This document shows, piece after piece, positions 7,207 to 15,412 of a stretch of 64,000 nt of DNA. Below the pieces are notes generated by a model. It made no database searches. It saw only the letters and a list, made by a program, of their open reading frames with translations, and was not told where the DNA came from. The position numbers and the translations under genes were made by a program. How positions within the stretch are numbered: the stretch's first letter is position 1; each line of letters starts with the position of its first letter. The DNA is from a virus: the IMG/VR virus record IMGVR_UViG_3300027730_000009, positions 27,974 through 91,973 of that record; one strand, written 5' to 3'.

Positions 7207-7836
7207 TTACTTCAGTTTTACTATAGGGCAATGATAGGTCTTCCATTCAGGATGCCAATAGAATCCTCCGTTTGCAGTTTGTTTATCTGGTCCGTCAATA
7301 TGATTCAACTCAATAGTTTCGAAGTCAATTTGACAGATAGGTGACAAAATGTCATATTCTTCTTGAGACATATGTAATCCTTTCTCGTCACCACGAGGAT
7401 TATTAAAGAATGAAAGGACACCCCCCTCTTTAAGCATGTTAGGTGTATTCTTCAAGAAGTCCCAAATCTGTTCATCCCAAGTGTCGATGTAGATACCATC
7501 AAACTTAGGTAAGTATTTAAGAAACCACTGCCAGTCTCCGTGTAGAATTTTTACATTGGATTTAAGGTGCCACCCGTCATCCATCATTTTAGTAAAGACA
7601 TCTAAGTGGGGTTCAATAATCCAATGTTCGGTGTTGGGATATTTTTCAATTTCAGTGTCAATAATTCCCATTCCGAATCCTACATTGAGAACTCGTCCAC
7701 CATTTTGGGTAATGACCTTTGCCGCTTGTTCCATAATTGGGCGTTCCCAATCCATCATTACCGCTTGTCCTGTTTCGTCCATTAACCTACCATCTTCAGT
7801 ATAGGTTAGAGTTTGTTGGATATAGGGTTTACTCAT
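7207..7836 (-). CDS. RMT2/guanidinoacetate methyltransferase-like enzyme
   Basis: A 209-residue class I SAM methyltransferase. The segment QAVMMDWERPIMEQAA at 24-39 followed by VLNVGFGMGIID at 49-60 and IIEPH matches the family of guanidinoacetate N-methyltransferase and the arginine methyltransferase RMT2, which methylate guanidino nitrogens. The family match is strong, but the substrate in a phage is unknown: host protein arginine, a virion protein or a small molecule. It lies upstream of DUF3310 in a run of minus-strand genes and has no clear promoter box of its own. Confidence 0.88.
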   Translation of the reverse strand: MSKPYIQQTLTYTEDGRLMDETGQAVMMDWERPIMEQAAKVITQNGGRVLNVGFGMGIIDTEIEKYPNTEHWIIEPHLDVFTKMMDDGWHLKSNVKILHGDWQWFLKYLPKFDGIYIDTWDEQIWDFLKNTPNMLKEGGVLSFFNNPRGDEKGLHMSQEEYDILSPICQIDFETIELNHIDGPDKQTANGGFYWHPEWKTYHCPIVKLK

Positions 7837-7858
7837 TATTAGAAAAATAATTTAATCT

Positions 7859-8053
7859 TTATAGTAATTCAAAATAAAATTTGCCCAACTTGAGGGACTT
7901 CTTTAATCTGTTTCTAACAGAAAACAAAGGTTGTGTTGTAACGGATATTCCTCGACCGAAAAATCTTATCCAAGCAGTTCCTTTGGATAAAGAAAAAGCA
8001 AAGATAGGTAAACGAAAAATTCTTAGCGAAACCGCCCAATGGTGTCTGTTCAT
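7859..8053 (-). CDS. small conserved-type phage protein (64 aa)
   Basis: I chose the internal ATG at 8053, four bases after the stop of the upstream gene. The longer frame would overlap that gene by 59 bases. The protein is basic and contains TAWIRFFGRGIS, then PLFSVRN and LKLGKF. This resembles a short phage protein type with a G.GI...LFS.R motif that I cannot name. The opposite-strand reading of the same bases has no ATG start. Function unknown. Confidence 0.6.
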   Translation of the reverse strand: MNRHHWAVSLRIFRLPIFAFSLSKGTAWIRFFGRGISVTTQPLFSVRNRLKKSLKLGKFYFELL

Positions 8054-8057
8054 CACC

Positions 8058-8252
8058 CTATGTAGTTTTACGAACATAATACTCCTTTCCCATCGGACTT
8101 TCTTCGACCATATCATCCTCGATTAACTTTTTCATTACTCTGTTGGTCACATCGTATTCTTGTTTGAGAATGTAACGAGCGATGTAACTAATATGAACAG
8201 GCTGACTAAGTTTGCTCATTAGAGTCTTGAGGGTGATTTGGTCGATTTCCAT
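8058..8252 (-). CDS. small winged-helix-like protein (64 aa)
   Basis: The predicted order helix-helix-helix-strand-strand (ISYIARYILKQEYDVTNRVM then EDDMVEESPMGKEYYV) fits a small winged helix, so DNA binding is plausible but unproven. It overlaps the stop of the upstream gene by one base (TAATG) and is followed after four bases by the next gene, so it belongs to an operon starting at 8464. Confidence 0.75.
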   Translation of the reverse strand: MEIDQITLKTLMSKLSQPVHISYIARYILKQEYDVTNRVMKKLIEDDMVEESPMGKEYYVRKTT

Positions 8253-8464
8253 TAGTCTTGTTTATTGGTTTTTTTCTTCTTCTTTGGTTTTTCTTCCACA
8301 ACGGGAAGTATCTGAGTTCCACGGACTTCTTTTTTCCACTCTGACTTGGGCACGAACTCCCACACCCCTGTTGAAACCTTAAGGTCAGCTTCGAAGTCCT
8401 CCACACGGACAATATCCCCCACCTTATAGGTGTTGTTAAGTTTGGTTGATTTAATACACTTCAT
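8252..8464 (-). CDS. small phage protein with Lys-rich tail (70 aa)
   Basis: An SH3-like small beta protein: YKVGDIVRVEDFEADLKV, then WEFVPKSEWKK, and a highly basic C-terminal tail (EEKPKKKKKTNKQD). The KVGD...V....EA......G.W.FVPKSEWK pattern is common in short phage proteins of unknown role, and the tail could bind nucleic acid. Its leader AATAAGAATTTTTATG matches the leader of the gene starting at 1148. Confidence 0.78.
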   Translation of the reverse strand: MKCIKSTKLNNTYKVGDIVRVEDFEADLKVSTGVWEFVPKSEWKKEVRGTQILPVVEEKPKKKKKTNKQD

Positions 8465-8472
8465 AAAAATTC

Positions 8473-8673
8473 TTATTTTATATCTTGCTTAAAGATATTA
8501 AACAATTCCACATCTGTCAAACCCATAATGTAACTTTCGTAAACTTTAAGGGTAAACTCATCATTAAAGAAAAGTGCATCGGCACTTCCAAAAAGTTTGG
8601 ACACCGATTTTTCATTAAGATACTTGATGGTTTGTTCTTTGGTTATAATCCGTTTGTTAAAAGACATAAACAA
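8473..8673 (-). CDS. hypothetical phage protein (66 aa)
   Basis: I do not recognise it. It is a soluble, mostly helical protein (ITKEQTIKYLNEKSVSKLFG), two bases downstream of the gene ending at 8676 and nine upstream of the next. The start could be residue 1 or Met3. Confidence 0.7.
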   Translation of the reverse strand: MFMSFNKRIITKEQTIKYLNEKSVSKLFGSADALFFNDEFTLKVYESYIMGLTDVELFNIFKQDIK

Positions 8674-8675
8674 TA

Positions 8676-9464
8676 TTACGAAATTAATTTGGAACTATCA
8701 AAGTGTTTAAAGTCTTTTAATGGTATACTTTGAGTAAGGTACCCCACAATCTTTCTCTTAATCATCGGAATAAGAGTTTCTTCCATCGGAAATTTATTGT
8801 TTGTTGTAATCTCAAACAACGGCAATTTTTCAATGTCTTCGACATTTTCCCACGATGACCTCTCCAAACAGATGTCAAATATTTTTAATCCTTGAGGGTC
8901 ACCCTCCCAAATTAAATCCATAATCATTTTGGTTTCCCCTTTGGTGGTTCGGTTTTTTTCAAACCTGAATTCCCAAACTAAAACTTTTTTTAAATCCTTT
9001 ATAGGGAAATAAACAAACCCCCGACCGCTATTGACAAACTTTTTGTTTTTCTTTAAAACAACATTGGTAGATTCGTAAACTATGTTCCAAATTGATTTAC
9101 CAACATTGAAGACATCTAAAAGTTTGTTTCCCGAATACATAATCGTTTTTTCAATTTCGGCAAATTCATCCTCTGTTAGACCAGTAATTCTTTTGGGATA
9201 TAGTTCCTTAAGAAGAATTTCATCATCAGGGGATTGGAACTTTTTATTAGTTAAAAGAAGTATTCTTTCCTTCATAAGGGACTGAAGGTTGGCTAAGTGT
9301 AAAGAGATTTCCACAAAGTCGGGGTAAATCTCAAAGTTATCGAAACTTTTTTCACACTTTTGAAGGTACCCTAACAAAGTATATTTGTTATATTCAAAGT
9401 CAATAGGCTGAGTGAACATCCACTCAGGGCTTAACTTAAAATGTTGGTTTTTTCCTCTTCCCAT
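8676..9464 (-). CDS. hypothetical phage protein (262 aa)
   Basis: A mixed alpha/beta cytoplasmic protein that I cannot assign. It starts MGRGKNQHFKLSPEWMF and has no signal peptide, membrane segment or known catalytic motif. The middle (YFPIKDLKKVLVWEFRF) looks like a central beta sheet. It forms a unit with the 66-residue gene downstream. No promoter box is evident within 40 bases of its start, so it may be read through from the gene starting at 10487. Confidence 0.8.
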   Translation of the reverse strand: MGRGKNQHFKLSPEWMFTQPIDFEYNKYTLLGYLQKCEKSFDNFEIYPDFVEISLHLANLQSLMKERILLLTNKKFQSPDDEILLKELYPKRITGLTEDEFAEIEKTIMYSGNKLLDVFNVGKSIWNIVYESTNVVLKKNKKFVNSGRGFVYFPIKDLKKVLVWEFRFEKNRTTKGETKMIMDLIWEGDPQGLKIFDICLERSSWENVEDIEKLPLFEITTNNKFPMEETLIPMIKRKIVGYLTQSIPLKDFKHFDSSKLIS

Positions 9465-9491
9465 TTTTTAAAAAATAACAAACTAATCTTT

Positions 9492-10487
9492 TTAATCAAC
9501 TCGGACAATATAATATGTTGTCCCCTCAACATTTTCTTCACCTATTTTACCATCATATGGAGAAATTGCCGTGTATCCATCATTTCGAATAATTTTACCA
9601 ATTACATCACCTTGGTCAATAAAGTCAGATATGGCCAAATCATAATCTTCTATAAAGTCCAAAGGCGCTTCACGAACTTCTTCAACTTTTTTTTCAATTT
9701 CCTCCTCAATTTTTTCTTCGAGATAATCTCCCTGTGGGTCTGATTCAATTTCCTCTATTAATTCCAACATTTTTTCCATCTCAGATTCTAAAGTCTCAAT
9801 CAAATCTTGAAATTCTTCTTTCCTTTTTCCAGTTTCTTTTTCCGCAATTTTTTTGAAAGTTTCAAGTCTCTCAGCCAAAATTTTAGATTTTTTCTGATAA
9901 ACTTGATATTCTTTTTTTTGTTCATTGGACAAATCCTTAGCGTCATCATCCAAATAATTCTCAGGGGCCGAAGTAATCCAATCATTATAAAGGTCATATG
10001 CATAATCAACAACATCTCTCTCTGAAATACTACTCTCCAAAATCCAATCGGGTAATGAGTCGTAACCCTCTGAATCAAGAAAGTTCTCTAAGTTTTTTTT
10101 GGTAGCCTCATCGATATCATAATCATCACCCACAGCATAGGTCTGACCTAACTTTTCAATCAGATAAGATTTCATATAATATTCATAATCACCCTCAGGT
10201 TGTATATCATAAACATCAATATACTCATCATACTGAGACAACTCTTCATCAATCTGCTCAATTTGGGCAATGAGTTCAGGTGACGAAGTCTCTTCATATT
10301 GATTTTCCAACTCATCTTTACGATTCCTTAGTCTGTTCAAATTCTCTTGGATATCATCATCAATTTCATTTATCTCTCCCTCACTTACCAAATACTGATA
10401 AAGAGCATTGACCTGTCTTCCCTCTTCATCCAAACCAGGACCCAATTCCCATTTACCTGTTTTTCTTCTTTCCTCGGCTGCTGACAT
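9492..10487 (-). CDS. large acidic coiled-coil protein
   Basis: A 331-residue, very acidic protein. Residues about 40-90 and 190-275 are long Glu/Lys-rich helices predicted to form coiled coils, and the last 50 residues (GDVIGKIIRNDGYTAISPYDG onward) look like a small beta domain. No known family. The composition suggests a structural or scaffold role. A TATTTATCAA box precedes it and is arranged divergently with the box of the GIY-YIG gene. Confidence 0.8.
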   Translation of the reverse strand: MSAAEERRKTGKWELGPGLDEEGRQVNALYQYLVSEGEINEIDDDIQENLNRLRNRKDELENQYEETSSPELIAQIEQIDEELSQYDEYIDVYDIQPEGDYEYYMKSYLIEKLGQTYAVGDDYDIDEATKKNLENFLDSEGYDSLPDWILESSISERDVVDYAYDLYNDWITSAPENYLDDDAKDLSNEQKKEYQVYQKKSKILAERLETFKKIAEKETGKRKEEFQDLIETLESEMEKMLELIEEIESDPQGDYLEEKIEEEIEKKVEEVREAPLDFIEDYDLAISDFIDQGDVIGKIIRNDGYTAISPYDGKIGEENVEGTTYYIVRVD

Positions 10488-10504
10488 AATTTTAATCTTT
10501 ATAT

Positions 10505-10514
10505 TTGATAAATA
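10505..10514 (-). promoter_or_regulatory. TATTTAT-class promoter box
   Basis: TATTTATCAA in gene direction, 17 bases before the start at 10487. It is divergent from the box at 10529. Confidence 0.45.
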
Positions 10515-10528
10515 CTATAATAAAACCA

Positions 10529-10538
10529 TATTTATAAT
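10529..10538 (+). promoter_or_regulatory. TATTTAT-class promoter box
   Basis: TATTTATAAT, 16 bases before the GIY-YIG start at 10555. Confidence 0.5.
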
Positions 10539-10554
10539 ATGTAGATGTTTGAAA

Positions 10555-11145
10555 ATGACCACCGGAATTTATAAAATAACTAATATCACAAATAATAAAG
10601 TCTACATAGGAAGTAGCATTAATATTTCCAGTAGGGAATATAAACATTTTTGGATGTTAGATAGAGGGATACACGACAATCCTCACTTACAAAATTCTTT
10701 CAACAAATATGGTTTAAATAGTTTTATTTTCGAGATTTTGGAAATTTGTGAGGAATCATCACTAATTGAAAAAGAAAATTATTATATTTCAACCCATCGT
10801 TCTAATATTTTTGAATCAGGGTACAATTTAGCAACCGTAAATGAATCAAGAAGAAATAACTCCAACACTGAAGTAAAAATAAAATTATCTAAATATAACT
10901 TGATAAAAAATGGAAATTTTACTATGTTTTCTTTAAGAAATATTATAACAGATAAAGAACACATATTCGAAAGTTTAGTTGATGCCGCAAATTATTTGAT
11001 TGAGAATGGTTTTTCGAAAGGGAAACCAACAAATGTAAGAATAAAAATTTCACAATGTTTACGAGGTTTAAAAGTTAATAATGGTCACAAAAATCACTCA
11101 ATCAGAAAAACTTGTTATAAACACAATTTCAGAATAATAAAATAA
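10555..11145 (+). CDS. GIY-YIG homing endonuclease
   Basis: A 196-residue protein with a GIY-YIG nuclease domain: GIYKITN at 4-10, VYIGS at 16-20, then YKH, and NSFNKYGLNSFIFEILE with the downstream conserved Glu (EKENYYI). The C-terminal part (HIFESLVDAANYLI onward) fits a DNA-binding tail of the NUMOD type. I placed the start at 10555 because the longer frame runs into the divergent gene. It lies between two unrelated genes as a free-standing mobile element, and its promoter box is of the late-like class. Confidence 0.92.
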   Translation: MTTGIYKITNITNNKVYIGSSINISSREYKHFWMLDRGIHDNPHLQNSFNKYGLNSFIFEILEICEESSLIEKENYYISTHRSNIFESGYNLATVNESRRNNSNTEVKIKLSKYNLIKNGNFTMFSLRNIITDKEHIFESLVDAANYLIENGFSKGKPTNVRIKISQCLRGLKVNNGHKNHSIRKTCYKHNFRIIK

Positions 11146-11160
11146 AAAAAAACAAAAATT

Positions 11161-11301
11161 ATGGGCGGATGTGGATGCAAAAACAAAAATCAAAACCCTC
11201 AACAAGCTGCAACTCAAGCCGCTGCACAGAGAGTTACCCAACAAGAGAGCGTCAAGGATGCCATCAAAAAGACAGTAGAAAAATATTATAACAAAAAGTA
11301 A
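11161..11301 (+). CDS. small Cys-rich protein MGGCGC (46 aa)
   Basis: Found by reading the gap. The protein starts MGGCGCKNKN and continues with a Gln/Ala-rich middle and a helical, basic end (VKDAIKKTVEKYYNKK). Very short proteins with an N-terminal GCGCK pattern occur in T4-like phages of marine and freshwater bacteria. The function is unknown, and a metal or membrane interaction of the CxC pair is possible. It follows the homing endonuclease by 15 bases and ends just before an intrinsic terminator. Confidence 0.75.
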   Translation: MGGCGCKNKNQNPQQAATQAAAQRVTQQESVKDAIKKTVEKYYNKK

Positions 11302-11327
11302 TACGACCTTAGGTTCTCTTTAAAAAA

Positions 11328-11355
11328 GGGGGGATAGAAAAATCCATCCCCTTTT
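11328..11355 (+). terminator. intrinsic terminator
   Basis: GGGGAT, ten-base loop, ATCCCC followed by TTTT. It closes the GIY-YIG unit and lies just before the next promoter box. Confidence 0.75.
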
Positions 11356-11356
11356 G

Positions 11357-11366
11357 TATTTATAAT
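11357..11366 (+). promoter_or_regulatory. TATTTAT-class promoter box
   Basis: TATTTATAAT, three bases before the start at 11370. Confidence 0.5.
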
Positions 11367-11369
11367 GGT

Positions 11370-12392
11370 ATGAGTAAGTATGATTTTTTACTTAGAAAAT
11401 TCAACAATGGTCAATTGGGAAATATTTTAGGCGCCTTGGATGGTAAGATAGAACCTATTATTGGATTATTAGATAAAAAAGGATTACTTGACCAAATAAA
11501 TTTGACTTCTAATGATAACGAAGAATATCATAACCATGGCTATTATTATATCGCCAAAAACCATCCAGAAAAGTTTTTATCGATGATGGTAGAATTCTTC
11601 GATGAAATTTCTGTTGAGGGCGATGGTAGAACATTTTTAACTATTGCTGACCGAAGTGACCTATCCGAGTTATTTTGTGATAGTATTAGAAATGGTTTGA
11701 GTCAAAGCACCGTTGCAAACATTTTGGATGGTGAAAATGATTGGAGAAGTTTTGATGTATCATCTGAAAACCTTTATCGGGATGTTATCGAAGATTTAAC
11801 TCCCAAAAATGAAACTATTTTATATCAAAGAGTGTTAAAAGATTTTCTGAATGAAAGTGAGAAGATTTATCCTGAAACAGAGCTACTTCAATCAATTGCC
11901 GAAGAACAAGGTCATAATGATTTCGTTGAACTAACCCAAGAGAATATCCCTAAGATTTTCTCAGATGAAGATAGTGCTCTCTCAGTATTGGGTATTTTGG
12001 AAGATTTGAGGTCAGATTTACATTCTTTATACGACAGCGCATACAACGACGCGTATGAACCTGAACTATATGAAAACATTTTCAATTCATTAAGTGATTT
12101 TTTTGTTGGCAGAGGTGATTGGGTTTCAAAACAATCCCCTAAAGACCCAACCAAAACTCAATATGATTTTAGAATTGAAGTCAATGACTTTGTTGGTTTA
12201 ATGAAAAGGTATTTCGATGAACTCAGAGGTGAAGGTACCCATACTATTGAAAATTATGGTTATTTTATGAGTGTTCTACAAAATGGTATTGATATGGGTG
12301 TATTTGAATGCGTTAGGGTATTCGCACCTGACTATGCCGACTGGACCAAAATGAAAGAAAGTTTTAACGAGTTATTTTCAGACTATATCTAA
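11370..12392 (+). CDS. hypothetical phage protein (340 aa)
   Basis: An acidic, mainly helical protein with no recognised domain, signal or membrane segment. It is a single-gene unit with a TATTTATAAT box and converges on the first collagen-like fibre gene, with a 4-base overlap of the two 3' ends. The box class suggests expression with virion genes. Function unknown. Confidence 0.8.
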   Translation: MSKYDFLLRKFNNGQLGNILGALDGKIEPIIGLLDKKGLLDQINLTSNDNEEYHNHGYYYIAKNHPEKFLSMMVEFFDEISVEGDGRTFLTIADRSDLSELFCDSIRNGLSQSTVANILDGENDWRSFDVSSENLYRDVIEDLTPKNETILYQRVLKDFLNESEKIYPETELLQSIAEEQGHNDFVELTQENIPKIFSDEDSALSVLGILEDLRSDLHSLYDSAYNDAYEPELYENIFNSLSDFFVGRGDWVSKQSPKDPTKTQYDFRIEVNDFVGLMKRYFDELRGEGTHTIENYGYFMSVLQNGIDMGVFECVRVFAPDYADWTKMKESFNELFSDYI

Positions 12393-15300
12393 ATCAGCAA
12401 ACCTTTTTCTTTCGCCCTATTAAATAATTTTTCAGCTCTTTCTTCGAGTTGATTGATTATAGTATCCTGTTCTTTAAGAGCCTCAACACAAATAGCAATT
12501 ACTTCACGATATCTTACCATGTAAGTATTTTGCTCAGAACCAACTACTAATTCAGGGTAAAACTGAAGTATTTCTTGTGCAATGAATCCTATTTCTGGCT
12601 CTTCTTTCTTTCCCCAAGCATAATCTTCTAACCAATTGAATTCAACACCTCTAATTTTCTGTATTGTCTCCAATGCGGATTCAATTTGATGAATGTTTGT
12701 CTTTAATCTAAAATCTGAAGGTCCAGTAGGACCGGGAGCTCCTTGAGCACCCTGTGGTCCAGTTGGACCTTGAGCACCTGTACCAACTTTTTGTCCCTGA
12801 GCACCTTGAGGACCTGCAAGAGCTCCACCTATGTCACCTTGTGCTCCTTGAGGACCTCCACCTCCTTGAGCACCTTGAGCACCTTGTGGTCCTATTGCCC
12901 CTTGTGAACCTTGGGAACCTTGGGGACCAACACCTCCTTGAACACCTTGTCCACCGGCAGCACCTTGGAATCCTTGAGCTCCAGCCGCTCCTTGGAAACC
13001 TTGACCTCCTTGGGCTCCTTGAGCTCCTTGAGCTCCAGTCGCTCCTTGGGAACCTTGAAAACCTACAGGTCCTTGAGCTCCTTGAGGTCCTTTAGAACCT
13101 TGTGCTCCTTGAGGCCCTTGTGCCCCTTGTCCTCCTTGAGCTCCTTGAGGTCCTACAGCTCCTTGAGCACCTTGACTTCCTTGAAATCCTTGTCCTCCAG
13201 TTGCTCCTTGGAAACCTTGAGCACCTTGACCTCCTGTCGCCCCTTGGAAACCTTGTCCGCCTTGAGCTCCTTGAGGTCCTACAGCCCCTTGAGCACCTTG
13301 AGCACCTTGAAATCCTTGACCTCCTTGAGCTCCTTGAGGTCCTTTCGCACCTTGAGCACCTTGAGCTCCTTGGAAACCAGTAGTTCCTTGGGCACCTTGT
13401 GGGCCAACAGCACCTATATGTCCCGTAGCTCCCTGAAAACCTTGTCCTCCTTGAGCTCCTTGAGCACCTTCAGGACCGGTTGCTCCTGTAGCTCCTTGGA
13501 ACCCTTGAGCTCCGACGGCACCTTGTGAACCCTGTGGCCCTATATGACCTTGAGCACCTTGGAATCCTTGACCTCCTACCGCTCCCTGAGAACCTTGTGG
13601 TCCTTGAGCTCCTTGAGCACCTTGGAATCCCTGACCCCCTTGAGCACCCTGAGACCCTTGAGCACCTATGGCTCCTTGAGCTCCTTGGAATCCTGTTCCA
13701 CCTTGAGCCCCTTGCGGACCTAAGGCCCCTTGAGCACCTACCGCTCCTTGATTCCCTTGTCCTCCTTGTGCACCTTGGGACCCTACTGGACCTTGAGCAC
13801 CTTGAGCTCCTTGAAATCCTTGACCTCCCTGCGCTCCTTGGGGACCTTGAGCACCTTGACCTCCTGTCGCCCCTTGAAATCCTTGTCCTCCTTGAGACCC
13901 TTGTGGACCTTTTGGTCCTTGGGCACCTTGAGCTCCTTGAAATCCTTGTATCCCTTGAGCTCCTTGTGAACCAATAGCACCTTGAGCTCCTTGTGCTCCT
14001 TGAAATCCTTGACCTCCTTGAGCTCCTTGTGGTCCAGTTCCACCCTGAGCTCCGACAGCACCTTGAAACCCCTGTCCTCCTTGTGCCCCTTGAGCTCCCT
14101 GAGGTCCTTGCGCCCCTTGAGCTCCTTGGAACCCTTGAGCTCCGACGGCACCTTGTGAACCCTGTGGCCCTATATGACCTTGAGCACCTTGGAATCCTTG
14201 ACCTCCTACCGCTCCCTGAGAACCTTGTGGTCCTTGAGCTCCTTGAGCACCTTGGAATCCCTGACCCCCTTGAGCACCCTGAGACCCTTGAGCACCTATG
14301 GCTCCTTGAGCTCCTTGGAATCCTGTTCCACCTTGAGCCCCTTGCGGACCTAAGGCCCCTTGAGCACCTACCGCTCCTTGATTCCCTTGTCCTCCTTGTG
14401 CACCTTGGGACCCTACTGGACCTTGAGCACCTTGAGCTCCTTGAAATCCTTGACCTCCCTGCGCTCCTTGGGGACCTTGAGCACCTTGACCTCCTGTCGC
14501 CCCTTGAAATCCTTGTCCTCCTTGAGACCCTTGTGGACCTTTTGGTCCTTGGGCACCTTGAGCTCCTTGAAATCCTTGTATCCCTTGAGCTCCTTGTGAA
14601 CCAATAGCACCTTGAGCTCCTTGTGCTCCTTGAAATCCTTGACCTCCTTGAGCTCCTTGAGAACCTATTGCACCCTGAGCTCCGATAGCTCCTTGAAGAC
14701 CGATACCTCCTTGAGCTCCTTGTGCGCCTATTGCACCTTGTGCTCCTTGAGCCCCTTGAAATCCTTGCCCTCCTTGAGCTCCTTGAGCACCTATCGCTCC
14801 TTGTGCACCGATTGCTCCTTGTACTCCCTGAGGTCCAATTGCTCCTTGTACTCCTTGAGCACCTTGACCACCTACATGACCTTGAACACCCTGACCCCCT
14901 TGAGCTCCTTGTGAACCTATTGGGCCTATCGCTCCTTGAGCTCCTTGGAACCCTTGTCCACCTTGAGAACCTTGAGAACCTCGGGGACCTTGAGAACCTT
15001 CTAATCCCTGAGCTCCTTGTCCTCCTTGAGCCCCTTGAGCACCTTGAGAACCTATAGCACCTTGAGAACCTTGAGCACCTTGAGCCCCTATCAAACCCTG
15101 TGGACCTGGAACTCCTTGGGAACCAGTTGCACCTTGTGACCCTTGAGCTCCTTGAGGTCCTGTATTTTTATTACCTAACCAACCCTGAGGACCTATAATG
15201 TTACCAAAATTATTTTGGATAATATTGGTTCGAGTGTTACCTGAAATTCTTAATGTAGGTGCCGCGTCTATTATTTTAACAATAGAACCTGAATTAGGTG

Positions 15301-15412
15301 TCGAATATACTAACCCTGAACTATTGGATAGATAAACCCAATTGGTAACAGTAGACGCGGAATCAAGGAACTCAAATTTTCCATCCAAAGGATAAATTAC
15401 TATGTCAGCCAC
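12389..15412 (-). CDS. collagen-like fibre with S74 chaperone (1)
   Basis: A 1007-residue fibre protein. Residues 1 to about 75 form a short beta N-domain ([11 protein letters not shown]...). Residues about 75-898 are unbroken Gly-X-Y triplets, with Gln in almost every Y position and little Pro. Residues 899-1007 are a peptidase S74 intramolecular chaperone starting SDFRLKTN, where the Ser-Asp marks the self-cleavage site, followed by the conserved IGFIAQE. The expected product is a trimer whose chaperone is removed. No receptor-binding domain separates shaft and chaperone. It contains an exact 540-bp internal duplication. It overlaps the upstream fibre gene by 8 bases. Confidence 0.93.
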   Translation of the reverse strand: MADIVIYPLDGKFEFLDSASTVTNWVYLSNSSGLVYSTPNSGSIVKIIDAAPTLRISGNTRTNIIQNNFGNIIGPQGWLGNKNTGPQGAQGSQGATGSQGVPGPQGLIGAQGAQGSQGAIGSQGAQGAQGGQGAQGLEGSQGPRGSQGSQGGQGFQGAQGAIGPIGSQGAQGGQGVQGHVGGQGAQGVQGAIGPQGVQGAIGAQGAIGAQGAQGGQGFQGAQGAQGAIGAQGAQGGIGLQGAIGAQGAIGSQGAQGGQGFQGAQGAQGAIGSQGAQGIQGFQGAQGAQGPKGPQGSQGGQGFQGATGGQGAQGPQGAQGGQGFQGAQGAQGPVGSQGAQGGQGNQGAVGAQGALGPQGAQGGTGFQGAQGAIGAQGSQGAQGGQGFQGAQGAQGPQGSQGAVGGQGFQGAQGHIGPQGSQGAVGAQGFQGAQGAQGPQGAQGAQGGQGFQGAVGAQGGTGPQGAQGGQGFQGAQGAQGAIGSQGAQGIQGFQGAQGAQGPKGPQGSQGGQGFQGATGGQGAQGPQGAQGGQGFQGAQGAQGPVGSQGAQGGQGNQGAVGAQGALGPQGAQGGTGFQGAQGAIGAQGSQGAQGGQGFQGAQGAQGPQGSQGAVGGQGFQGAQGHIGPQGSQGAVGAQGFQGATGATGPEGAQGAQGGQGFQGATGHIGAVGPQGAQGTTGFQGAQGAQGAKGPQGAQGGQGFQGAQGAQGAVGPQGAQGGQGFQGATGGQGAQGFQGATGGQGFQGSQGAQGAVGPQGAQGGQGAQGPQGAQGSKGPQGAQGPVGFQGSQGATGAQGAQGAQGGQGFQGAAGAQGFQGAAGGQGVQGGVGPQGSQGSQGAIGPQGAQGAQGGGGPQGAQGDIGGALAGPQGAQGQKVGTGAQGPTGPQGAQGAPGPTGPSDFRLKTNIHQIESALETIQKIRGVEFNWLEDYAWGKKEEPEIGFIAQEILQFYPELVVGSEQNTYMVRYREVIAICVEALKEQDTIINQLEERAEKLFNRAKEKGLLI
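13490..14029 (-). repeat. exact 540-bp direct repeat, copy 1
   Basis: Identical to 14120-14659 base for base as far as I could compare by eye. The offset is 630 bases (210 codons), so the reading frame is kept. It lies inside the collagen shaft. Confidence 0.9.
14120..14659 (-). repeat. exact 540-bp direct repeat, copy 2
   Basis: Second copy of 13490-14029. Sequence diverges immediately outside both ends. Perfect identity indicates a recent duplication or active gene conversion. Confidence 0.9.

Noticed and set aside
7881-8126. Plus-strand frame with plausible-looking protein composition
   Set aside because: It has only a TTG start, runs deep into the winged-helix gene on the other strand, and the minus-strand frame fits the operon spacing better.
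10408-10554. A 49-residue N-terminal extension of the GIY-YIG protein
   Set aside because: It overlaps the divergent gene and its promoter box; the GIY motif sits at the normal distance from the ATG at 10555.
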